A DNA stretch of 15,935 nucleotides from Pavlovales sp. CCMP2436 (GCA_026770615.1 MU631463.1:255306-271240), one strand, 5' to 3'; positions 1-7,446 are shown, numbered from the stretch's first letter. The notes: generated by a model not told the origin, from the letters alone. Made by a program: numbers and translations.

Positions 1-957
1 GTCCTTGTGTTTAGTGCTCCCAGTGATATTACAACGAGATGACCGCTGGTCCCGGCACCCTGGGGGTGCGGAGAGCGGCCTGGAATTATCTGGGTGACTT
101 GGATTCCTTTCTTTAAGATTTTCTTTACATTGTAGTCATTGATGGCAAGTCTAATAAAGTGCAGGCCGTGGTGGGCAGTAGGTTGGTCTCCTGCCTCCAC
201 CTGAAATCTATCTAGGACCGCCATGCGTCTGTTGTGCAATCTGTGGCTACTCGATATCACCTCTTTCTGGATCAGACCGTGCTTTATTTGGAAGGGTTGG
301 CCGTAGTCGTCCTTCCAGCAGCCTTGGGCGGAGTTTTTTCTGTCTTTATCTATGGTAATTTTTACCTCATGGTCTATCTGCCCTGCATAGTAATCTGGTC
401 TAGCCATGACTGCAGTTGCAACGGCACGGGCTCCACCTCGGGAGATGTTGCTGTCTGTGGCTTCGTCCACTGCTGCCTCGATCGCCTGTTTGAGTGACAC
501 TCGTTCGGCTTGTGTCTGGGGGCATTCCCGGAATAGATGATTCTTGGTGTCTTCCCCTGGTCGTCGTACCCCCGCTGCAACGCACAGGGGGCACTTTGTG
601 TTCATGCGTGTGAGCTTTCCTCTAATATTTGCCGTGTACAGTAGAATTTCCGGGTACTCTGCTGCGATCTCCGCGTTGTATCGTACCGAACCGGATAGGC
701 ACCTTAGCATGAAGCGCGGGAGTTTCTCAGGCCATGTAGGATGGGCAAGCATATATTCCGATTCGCGCTCCCAGAGTGCGGCTGTGTTCCCTTTGATGCT
801 ATATTTTCCTGGTTTGTTGGTCATAAGTTCCTCAACCAGCTGTCTCCTAATGCGTGTTGCCACCGCTTTGCGGAGGTAAGACTCGTCAGCTCGTTGGATG
901 TCCACGTCTGGAGTCGTAACCATGTACTTTCCTGGGGTGAGGGCGGGTTTTTGTAGG
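1..957 (-). CDS. LINE-like (non-LTR) retrotransposon protein, C-terminal part, open at the left edge
   Basis: Read on the minus strand, one frame stays open from about 957 to the window edge, roughly 315 codons without a stop and with no start codon of its own. It holds a zinc-binding motif C-x2-C-x14-H-x4-C (CPLC...NHLFREC, about 510-585), the arrangement seen near the C-terminus of many LINE reverse transcriptase proteins. Before it lies a helical, charged region rich in Arg, Leu and Glu with motifs such as LWERESEYML; after it come about 170 further residues. The catalytic reverse transcriptase and endonuclease domains would lie upstream, but that side is cut off where a palindromic-end element begins near 957-980. 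The frame is undamaged, unlike the copia remnants beside it, so this piece looks younger or was captured intact. Family assignment rests on the zinc motif and context only; a cellular zinc protein is possible. Confidence 0.55.
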
Positions 958-975
958 TGTTGACCGTCCGTAATC

Positions 976-1136
976 AATAAGGGGGATTGGTCTAACGTTC
1001 GATCTGATATGACAAAACCGGGAGTCCAAGGTTCGAGTCCCATCCATCCAATCCTGGCCGAATCTTTAGGCTTTTTCCATTAATCGACCGTAGAGAGAAA
1101 CTACATCAAACTAGCTGTTGCGCAACAGGGCAAAAT
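976..1136 (+). mobile_element. Truncated copy of the palindromic-end short element (left part)
   Basis: This stretch keeps a degenerate right arm of the end repeat (GGATTGGTCTAACG) and most of the internal segment: CCGGGAGTCC, GGTTCGAGTCC, ATCCAATCCTGGCCGAATC, AGGCTTTTTCC, the TAATCGACCGTAGAGAG stretch and the 14-bp palindrome CTGTTGCGCAACAG (1115-1128). It stops at GGGCAAAAT, exactly where the copia LTR begins with TG at 1137, so the copia element probably inserted into this copy. The missing right half resembles the orphan piece at 10318-10421. The left end repeat is badly eroded and its border with the LINE piece cannot be placed precisely. Confidence 0.7.
988..1076 (+). promoter_or_regulatory. 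tRNA-like internal Pol III promoter (A box, B box) and T5 terminator in the short element
   Basis: TGGTCTAACGT (988-998) fits a tRNA A box and GGTTCGAGTCC (1030-1040) fits the B box consensus exactly, with 31 nt between them, close to tRNA spacing. TTTTT follows at 1072-1076, a possible RNA polymerase III stop. GGATTGG (984-990) can pair with CCAATCC (1048-1054) like an acceptor stem, but this pairing overlaps the A box by 3 nt and the T stem is weak, so it is a tRNA-like relic and not a functional tRNA gene. Confidence 0.45.
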
Positions 1137-1355
1137 TGATATGCCCAGTAGAGGCATCATTTTAGTCCGGTAGTTCACCAGGACCTCGTCCTGTGGTTCA
1201 CCAGGACTTTTCAGACCTGATTTGAATATCAGCGCTTAGTGCGCCTCGTTCATCTTATCTTCATTCCAGATCGACCCTTAGCCCATGCCCGTCGCAGCGG
1301 CGCCGGGCAGTGAGGCCCCGCCAGATGGGAACACCCCGCCATCTGGCCGGCTGCA
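1137..1355 (+). repeat. Copia-type LTR, plus-strand copy
   Basis: It begins TGATATGCCCAGTAG and ends near CGGCTGCA. It aligns along its length, in opposite orientation, with the 200-bp repeat at 6258-6457. Shared blocks include GAGGCATCAT, GGTTCACCAGGAC, CAGACCTGATTTGAATATC, CCCATGCCCGTCGCAGCGG and CCGCCAGATGGGAACACC. It is longer than its partner mainly because GTTCACCAGGAC is duplicated (1173-1184 and 1196-1207). Gag-like coding sequence starts immediately downstream, with no visible primer-binding site, so the 5' leader and Gag N-terminus appear deleted at this junction. Confidence 0.75.
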
Positions 1356-3610
1356 CCCATCGCCGAGAAGGCCGAGCTCGAGCTCGAGCTCGAGGCGCGC
1401 GACGAGCAGTACGCGTGCGAGCTCGCGCGCGAGCTCGAGCAGAGCGAGCGCGAGCAGTGCGCATTGCTCATCGGGCAGCTGGGCGAGATCGACCGCGCGC
1501 AAGCGGCGCGCGAGCTCATCCAGGGCCCCGGCGAGGTCGACGTGCGCGCGGCGCGCCATGTCAACGCCAGCATCGTGAAGCGCATCGCGGAGCTCGAGAG
1601 CGAGCTCATGCAGAACCCGCGCGACCAGATCGAGGAGCAGCGTCAGCGCGACGAGACGCGCCGGCAGCGCGAGCTTTTCAAGCCATACATGCCAGACCAC
1701 GCTGCGCAGATCGAGGAGCTGTACACCCAGCGCAAGCAGCTCGACGAAGAGATCCTCGCCCCGCCAGCAGCAGTTCGACGAGCGCCTAGCCCAGCACGCG
1801 TTGCGCGCGCCCCCTCCGCCAATTTTTTTTGCGCAGGAGCTCGAGGAGCCCGGCCAGCGCTACTCACAGCCCGGACCTGGGCAGCACTACCCGCAGCAGA
1901 AGGTGCGCTACGAGCAGGGGCGGTACGGGTCCGGGCTGCAGTTTGGGCAGGGGCAATACCCCGGGTCCGGAAGGCTCTAACCCGGGTAGGGGCCGTACCC
2001 GGATCCGGGCAGGGGCTGTACCTCGGGTCCGGGCAGGGGCGCGGATTCGCCGGACTGGGGCTGTACGGGAAGACCAGGATAGACAACCAGTACCAGTCTG
2101 GACATGGGCAGGCGCAGAATGGGTCCGGGTAGGGAGGGCAGTACGGTATGCAGTACGGACAGTCCGGTATGCAGTACGGACAGTCCGAACCGCGGATCGG
2201 AAATTCCGATTTTTTTGTCCACACCGGACAAAATCCAGCGCAGAGCCGCGAGAACCAGCAGCAGCAGCAGTACAGCCAGCAGAACCCTCACCAGCAGCAG
2301 CACGGCCAGCAGATCCCTTCTCAGTACGGCCACCAGCAGTACGGACAGCAGCAAGGGGGGCGCATCATCAAAACATGCTGAGTAGCGCATCATTCCAGCA
2401 GCAGCAGGATTTTATGACAGAGTGCGTTAGCATCGGCATGGCACAGCTGCAGACAGCGACTGGTGTCTAGCCCGGCACTTGGGGGTCTTACCCGGACAAC
2501 CTTTTCGTCGTGCGCACCTGGCATGCTCTGTTCAAAAGCGGAGTCCAGGGCATCATCCAGCGCCGGCACCATTTCCATCGCTTTCATCTCAGAGCTCTTC
2601 GAGACATTCCCAGCCACCAAGATCGGGGTGGGCCATACGGCCGGCAGACTCGCAGAGCTGCAGGACCAATCCTCGGGTGCTCATCATTCCATTGTTGCCG
2701 CAATCGTTCTGCGCCTCTTCGCCGCCACCTTCGGCTAATCCCAGGCGATCAACTTCCTGATCTCGACGCACCTCGACGGCAAACCGCTCAACTTCGAGAA
2801 CCTGGTCTCGGTCGTGGGCTACGCCCTAGTCTGCCCCCACCGAAACATGGAGAACAAGTTCAGAAGCCACAATTCGGGCCTTACTTTCGATATCCACAGC
2901 AACCTCCTCGTCCAAATCGCGCACAAGGCGCAGGACACCACCGAGTATTTTGAAGTCTACCTCGGTTGCGCTGCCCCGAACGTGTATGTCGTGACGAAGA
3001 TGCACTACGATCTGCGCAAGGCAATCCTCACCTCAGAACTAAACTCCACGCTCATCTCCAACATCATCATCGAGATCGACAAAATCGCGTACAAGGTCCT
3101 CGACCTCCACAACCTGCACAAGATGCCGAAGAAAGCATTAGCATTCCTCAAGCTCACGCTCGTCTTCCAGAAGGACCTCGCTTCCGCAGTAGCGCAGTAC
3201 ATGACGCCCAACGGCCAGGCATACGGAGCCGCGCAGGGCGAGAACCTGTCGTTCGGTGCGCACGGCGCCATCGTCAATCAGCGCCACAGCGGCCAGAACC
3301 ACAGCGGCGGCCAGAACCACAGCGGCGGCATTTCAATCACCCTGCGGCCAGCAACCTGCCGGCGCGAGGCACGGCGAAGCAGTGATGGGATTGCGGCTGC
3401 ATTAGTCACATGGCGGCCACGTGCAACGCAAAACAGTACCCGGACTACTTCTGCGGCCGCTGCAAAGAGAAAGCGGGCCAAATCCCGAAGGACTGCCCGA
3501 CCATGCGCGACGCAAGCGGTGCATTCCTCCAGGTCAAGTACGACGCGTGGCTGAAGGCCAAGCGCGACGCCCCGCCGAGGGAACCTCGCCGCTACGCCGT
3601 GAAGAAATAG
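1356..3610 (+). pseudogene. gag: Copia-like Gag, decayed
   Basis: Gag would form the particle shell and bind the element RNA. Order of parts: a charged coiled-coil-like region (1356-1755), starting with an alternating Glu-Leu stretch and rich in Arg, Gln and Glu; a Gln/Gly/Tyr-rich low-complexity region (about 1762-2380) with repeats such as GMQYGQS and runs of five Gln; a helical capsid-like region (about 2463-3330); and two zinc knuckles (3383-3500). The frame breaks repeatedly. There is an extra base near 1761, a stop at 1978-1980, stops at 2130-2132, 2379-2381, 2468-2470 and 2736-2738, and a further shift near 3335-3350. No in-frame ATG exists after the LTR. Assignment to a Ty1/copia-type element follows from the downstream protease, integrase and RT order. 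The Gag is unusual in its prion-like middle region. Confidence 0.7.
3383..3500 (+). pseudogene. Gag zinc knuckles, both damaged
   Basis: In the second forward frame the codons around 3383-3424 read stop-W-D-C-G-C-I-S-H-M-A-A-T-C. Spacing is exactly C-x2-C-x4-H-x4-C if the TGA at 3383-3385 replaces a Cys codon (TGC or TGT). A second knuckle-like motif, CGRCKEKAGQIPKDCP, follows; it has Gln where the His should be and one extra residue before it. Both nucleic-acid-binding fingers are therefore inactivated by small changes. The frame continues to TAG at 3608-3610 and then in the same frame into the protease region. Confidence 0.7.
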
Positions 3611-4738
3611 GAAGCGGCGCCGAGGGTGCGGCAGCACGCGACAGTGGATATCCTGAACCCAGTGGACTCGGAGTTCACGGTCCTTGCGCGTGCCGCAGAC
3701 GGCGAAGTCGTCGGGGCCGGAAGTGACGGTGACATTTTCTCAAGTGCAGACTGCACTGAGAACGATGTCCCGGCCACATTTGACCTCAACTTCACGTCGA
3801 CACAACCCCAATTGTCATCCATCAGCGCCCTCGCCGCGCTCGATCCTATCATATCCAACCACACTCCATCCTGCACACGCGTGTGTGTCCTTCACACCAA
3901 CGTGACTGACAGCGAACTGTTCGATCCGTCAACCCAATCAGGCCTGATGGACGTCGGAGCCACATGCGCCATGTTTGCAACTAAATACTATTTCGTAACC
4001 GACTACAAACCTTTGCCTCCGGGCACATTGCGCATCTGCGTAGCAGAATCAGGCCGGTTCATCCACGCCGTCGGCATCGGCACAGCGACCCTGCTCATCC
4101 TCAACTCACCCTACGGGCAGCACATCCAACTCGAGATCCTGCACTCGCTGCACGTCCCCGTCATCGAGCGGCCCCTCATCAAACTTTCAGATCTGCACCA
4201 GGCTGGCGCCATCGAACTGCGCCAGGACCACTTCACGATACGCCTACCCGAGGCGATGCTCGTGCTGCACCGGCAGATCGGCGAAAGCACTCTACCGATC
4301 AAACTCCGCCCAACCCCATCCACCACCATCCGCGCACAGCGGCTTCACACCCCGGAACCCGCATCCAAATCCTCGCCGATCCCCCGCAACGCACATCACG
4401 TGTTGCCGAGCGCACTCGACACGCCACTTGCCTCTATGTCCGCAGCGCATGATCACGGCGCTCTGCGTTTACTCGCAGCCGCCAGAGCCGGACAGCCGGG
4501 CGCGAGCCAGCATATGGCGCTCATCCACGCTACTGCAACTAACGGCTACATCCCCAAATCTATCTCAACCACGCGAGCAACGGCAGATCTACTCGGCAAA
4601 CTCCTCAAGTCGAGCTTCCCCTCCAGGACTCACGTCATTTACGAGCAGGGCCTCTTCGTTGGCATCGACACGAGGGGCCACATTTTGCTGCACCAGATCC
4701 GCTGAGCGGTGGGAGGCTCGTCAGATTCTTTCTCGTGG
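3611..4738 (+). pseudogene. pol: Copia Pol N-terminal part: aspartic protease, pre-integrase and start of integrase
   Basis: This is in frame with the Gag zinc-knuckle frame across TAG 3608-3610 and stays open to TGA at 4703-4705; the longest ATG-started stretch is 359 codons from 3626. The protease active site is the D-x-G-A motif LMDVGAT (Asp codon at 3950-3952), followed by the usual copia-like stretch ending HAVGIGTATLL. Past about 4430 comes a pre-integrase-like segment, then YEQGLFVGIDTRGH near 4650, which probably holds the first catalytic Asp of the integrase. The TGA at 4703-4705 cuts the integrase, and plus-strand homology to Pol ends at 4738, where an inverted copy begins. The same region recurs on the minus strand (5390-6257). 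Confidence 0.75.
4159..4738 (+). repeat. Left arm of a large inverted repeat of copia Pol
   Basis: Positions 4159-4738 match 5390-6257 in reverse complement with only scattered mismatches, once the 283-bp short element at 5775-6057 and its duplicated site are removed. Homology ends at CTCGTGG (4732-4738 and its complement at 5390-5396). The arms are about 580 bp, separated by about 650 bp of minus-strand integrase sequence. This arm lacks the short-element insertion: GGAAC at 4354-4358 is the intact target site. Confidence 0.85.
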
Positions 4739-5423
4739 CTGATGCGGTGTCGGCGGTGTAGTATCTGCGGGATTGGTTGGAGAAGATGGTGTGGTTCCGC
4801 CGACTAAATCCTCGTCGTATGATGCGTCGGAAGTTGGAGTGGCGGGTGGTGCGAGTGAATCAACACGCGAAGATGGAGTTGTCGCGATGTTGGTCGGGAT
4901 GAGCGTCGTCTTGGATTGAGTCGTGCGATACGACGTAGTCCGTCTTCAGGAAGAGGGGCTCAGCTCTGCGTAGGTTGCCTGCCATCGCATGCATCGAGAA
5001 CTTGTACGTGTTGCGCAGATGTACAAAAGCCCGCGCTCCCGGGATGCGGTCGAGCGCGTAGTTCCACGGTCGGGCGAATCTCAGCTCGAATGGAGTCGGT
5101 GAGCCCGGTTTGGCCGCCTGTGGCAGTAGGTTGAGAATGATCGTGGCCATGAATACGAGAAGTGGCCAGCCAAAAACTGGATCGATGTTGGTGTGCGACG
5201 CGAGCGTGGATGCCTTCTCCAGGATGCCTCGGATTGCACGCTGTTCTGCTGGCTGGTGTAGACGCACGTCGTCCACTGGTCGATGGCGAAATCGGCGCGA
5301 AGGCGGTCCATGTCGCTCTTGGTCAGCTCGGGAGCGTTGTCAGATCGGACTGCACGCGGGACGCCATACTGTAGAAAATGTCGATGAGACCACGAGGAAG
5401 AACCTGACGAGCCCCCCACCGCT
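4739..5423 (-). pseudogene. pol: Copia integrase core and the beginning of the integrase-RT linker
   Basis: On the minus strand, GVPRAVRSDNAPELTKSD carries the second catalytic Asp of the D,D-35-E integrase fold (codon at 5339-5341). A Y-T-S-Q-Q-N motif follows, which in copia integrases leads into G-V-A-E with the catalytic Glu. Here about 10 bases are missing (around 5240-5246), so the frame changes and the Glu is lost. The next frame reads RAIRGILEKA and FGWPLLVFMATIILNLLP, then PTPFELRF and a run typical of the integrase C-terminal side. Past about 4960 the sequence becomes rich in Pro, Thr and Ser (for example TTPPTPHQP), like the spacer before the RT domain. The piece ends at the fold-back junction at 4738/4739. 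Confidence 0.75.
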
Positions 5424-5769
5424 CAGCGGATCTGGTGCAGCGAAATGTGGCCCCTCGTGTCGATGCCGATGAAGAGGCGTTGCTCGTAAATGACGTGAGT
5501 CCTGGAGGGGAAGCTCGACTTGAGGAGTTTGCCGAGCAGATCTGCCGTTGCTCGCGTGGTTGAGATAGATTTGGGGATGTAGCCGTTAGTTGCAGTAGCG
5601 CGGATGAGCGCCTTATGCTGGCTCGCGCCCGGCTGTCCGGCTCTGGCGGCTGCGAGTAAACGCAGAGCGCCGTGGTCATGCGCTGCGGACATGGAGGCAA
5701 GTGGCGTGTTGAGTGCGCTCGGCAACACGTGATGTGCGTTGCGGGCGATCGGCGAGGATTGGGATGTGG
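5424..5769 (-). pseudogene. pol: Copia pre-integrase and start of integrase, inverted copy
   Basis: This minus-strand frame repeats almost word for word the plus-strand segment 4359-4705, including GYIPKSISTTRATADLLGKL and IGIDTRGHISLHQIR followed by the same TGA stop. The shared stop shows that it predates the duplication. Upstream in its own reading direction the frame is interrupted by the short element 5775-6057 and resumes at 6062. Confidence 0.8.
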
Positions 5770-6062
5770 GTTCATGTTATGGATAAGATTAACCGTTAGA
5801 ACAATCCCACTAATCGATTAGTGGGATTAGTCTAACTTTCAAATTATCCATAACAAGACCGGGAGTCCCGGTTCGAGCCCCATCCAATCCTAACCGAATC
5901 TTTAGGCTTTTTCCATACTAGCTGTTGCGCAACAGGGCAAAATCATCAATCCATCGAACCCCGGACCCCCAGTTTTGTTATGGATAAGATTGACAGTTAG
6001 ACTAATCCCACTAATCGATTAGTGGAATTAGTCTAACGTTTAATCTTATCCATAACAGTTCC
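5770..6062 (+). mobile_element. Palindromic-end short element, complete copy 1, with 5-bp target duplication
   Basis: The element occupies 5775-6057 (283 bp). Flanks are GTTCA (5770-5774) and GTTCC (6058-6062), a 5-bp duplication with one mismatch. Both ends are palindromes (5775-5855 and 5976-6057), each with TGTTATGGATAAGATT at one side, CCCACTAATCGATTAGTGG(G) or a close variant at the centre, and TTATCCATAACA at the other side. The internal 120 bp hold CCGGGAGTCCCGGTTCGA at one end and its imperfect inverse TCGAACCCCGGACCCCCAG at the other, plus CTGTTGCGCAACAG. It lacks about 30 bp of the internal region present in other copies. It interrupts copia Pol, and the matching empty site at 4354-4358 shows that it is a genuine insertion. 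Confidence 0.9.
5870..5912 (+). promoter_or_regulatory. B box and T5 run of copy 1
   Basis: GGTTCGAGCCC (5870-5880) is a B-box-like motif and TTTTT lies at 5908-5912. The matching A-box site in the adjacent end repeat reads TTAGTCTAACTT and is weaker than in other copies. Confidence 0.4.
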
Positions 6063-6257
6063 GGGGTGTGAAGCTGCTGTGCGCGGATGGTGGTGGATGG
6101 GGTTGGGCGGAGTTTGATCGGTAGAATGCTTTCGCCGATCTGCCGGTGCAGCACGAGCATCGCCTCGGGTAGGCGTATCGTGAAGTGGTCCTGGCGCAGT
6201 TCGATGGCGCCAGCCTGGTGCAGATCTGAAAGGTTGATGAGAGGCCGCTCGATGTCG
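6063..6257 (-). pseudogene. pol: Copia Pol segment after the protease, inverted copy
   Basis: On the minus strand this reads RPLINLSDLHQAGAIELRQ and continues with the same residues as the plus copy near 4159-4353, with a few substitutions. It abuts the LTR at 6258 with no Gag or protease active site between them. It is therefore the truncated 5' part of the minus-strand element whose integrase lies at 4739-5769. Confidence 0.8.
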
Positions 6258-6457
6258 TGTTGTAGCCAGATAGATGGCAGGGTGTTCCCATCTGGCGGGG
6301 CCTCACTGCCCGGCGCCGCTGCGACGGGCATGGGCTAAGAGTCGATCTAGGGATGAAGTTAAGACGAACGAGGAGCACTAAGCGCCGATATTCAAATCAG
6401 GTCTGAGAAGTCCTGGTGAACCACAGGACTAGAATGATGCCTCTAATGGGCCTAACA
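6258..6457 (-). repeat. Copia-type LTR, minus-strand copy, 200 bp
   Basis: On the minus strand it begins TGTTAGGCCCATTAG at 6457 and ends GGCTACAACA at 6258. It is directly preceded in that direction by the purine-rich ATGGGTGGGAG (6468-6458), the classic arrangement of polypurine tract followed by 3' LTR. It is the downstream LTR of the RT/RNase H element (7121-9697) and at the same time joins the truncated integrase element on its other side. This suggests two elements in tandem sharing one LTR. Confidence 0.8.
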
Positions 6458-6468
6458 CTCCCACCCAT
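6458..6468 (-). promoter_or_regulatory. Polypurine tract of the minus-strand copia element
   Basis: Minus-strand ATGGGTGGGAG immediately precedes the LTR TG end. Such a tract would prime second-strand DNA synthesis during reverse transcription. Confidence 0.6.
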
Positions 6469-7120
6469 GTAGCGGACGGGATGCTGAATATCTAATCGAG
6501 GTTGAGCGTTGTGCGCGTTCCATCGCGAGCACGGTATTGTCCGATGATTTGATCTGCGTCGAGATATGTTAGTAGTACGCGTACATGTTGATGACATGTT
6601 GATGATGATGATGTGATGAGTGATGATCGTTGATAAAGATCGGTGAGATCGGTGATGATAATGGGTGACGCGCTTAAGGTAGGATGTAGGAGATAGACGG
6701 TGAAGGCCGTCGATGCCGGTGACGTTTAAGAGTTTGCGGAGATCCGTATACGTTGCGAACAAGTAACAGTTGTGCGGCTCTGTCTGCACAAGTGGAACGA
6801 TTCGGCTTTGTTGTGTCGTAGCGCGGTGGCCGCGACGAGGCTCCCGGATCACGCGTAGTCTGTGGGGTCGTCAAGAGCACGAGCGCGCAGTGCAAGTCCA
6901 TGCACAGCACCTTCCAAGGGTAGGCAGCTGTTCTCGTCTCCTGTCCAAGTGGACGGGGGGGTCTGGTTTCGGATAGATTCGGATTGAATCGGGAATGGGC
7001 GACAGAGCTGCATTATCGATGGTGTCTGGATAGACGGGGTATGCCGGTGCAGCGGCATTGATGAGATTTGGGTAGGGTTGGATTTGGTGGATTTGTCCGA
7101 CGTGCGCCGGTGACTTACCC
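6469..7120 (-). other. 3' untranslated region of the minus-strand copia element
   Basis: About 650 bp lie between the Pol stop (7121-7123) and the polypurine tract. The region holds an ATG/ATC-rich simple stretch (about 6590-6670). No reading frame here has family features; the longest open frame on the minus strand (6397-6852) runs into the LTR and is best taken as chance. Confidence 0.55.
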
Positions 7121-7446
7121 TCACTTGGGAGTAAGCTTTGGGCCGATTGGCGTCGGCTCAAATGTATTTCCTTCCATGATCATGGCGCGGAAGCGCAGGA
7201 AGGGGTTGCGGGGAAGCACCTTCGTGACATCCTCGCATTCGCGTTTGACGGCGCCCATATTACACCACTCATATGGGCGCCGTCAAACGCGAAGTTGGCC
7301 GGGTTCTCCGCAGTGCCAATCAGGTTCACTCGCACGTCACCGTCGATCATCACGTGCTCACGTACGTAAGCTGCGTGGTTTGCGAGATGCCGGCTCTTGC
7401 GCGAGGTGCATGTCATCGCGGCGAGCATAGTTCCGGAGTTGTCGCA
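7121..7446 (-). pseudogene. pol: Copia RNase H C-terminus and Pol end, interrupted by a hairpin
   Basis: After an in-frame TAA following VSLLVEL, the minus frame reads CDNSGTMLAAM, then SRHLANHAAYVREHV and VNLIGTAENPAN. These match the RNase H tail of copia elements, where the usual ending is an N-P-A-D-x-x-T-K motif. Here N-P-A-N is followed by a foldback (7238-7293) and a frame change; the expected end reappears beyond it as DVTKVLPRNPFLRFR and runs to TGA at 7121-7123. The end of Pol is therefore split by a short inverted-repeat insertion or local inverted duplication. Confidence 0.7.
7238..7293. repeat. Perfect 23-bp inverted repeat with 10-nt loop
   Basis: TTCGCGTTTGACGGCGCCCA followed by TAT (7238-7260) is the exact reverse complement of 7271-7293, separated by TACACCACTC. 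It lies inside the codons for the conserved RNase H end motif and disrupts the frame. It could be a tiny foldback insertion or a replication-slippage inversion product. Confidence 0.9.

Larger units (their letters stand above)
5390..6257 (-). repeat. Right arm of the large inverted repeat of copia Pol
   Basis: This arm is the reverse complement of 4159-4738, interrupted by the short element at 5775-6057. At its outer end (6257) it joins directly to the LTR 6258-6457, so everything between LTR and mid-protease (leader, Gag, protease active site) is missing from this copy. Confidence 0.85.

Noticed and set aside
984..1054. A functional tRNA gene in the short element
   Set aside because: A and B boxes and a 7-bp acceptor-like pairing exist, but the pairing overlaps the A box, the D and T stems do not pair properly, and there is no clear anticodon arm. 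It was kept as a tRNA-like promoter only.
1115..1128. CTGTTGCGCAACAG palindromes in several places taken as an independent regulatory site
   Set aside because: They occur only at the same position in copies of the short-element core, so they belong to that element.
1278..1700. Long open frames on the minus strand opposite Gag, rich in Leu/Ala/Arg
   Set aside because: They mirror the GAGCTC-rich codons of the plus-strand Gag. The plus frame has Glu/Leu/Arg coiled-coil character and the expected downstream zinc knuckles; the minus frames have no family feature.
6397..6852. Minus-strand open frame of 151 codons downstream of Pol
   Set aside because: It crosses an ATG/ATC microsatellite, the polypurine tract and the LTR start, so it lies in the untranslated end of the copia element.
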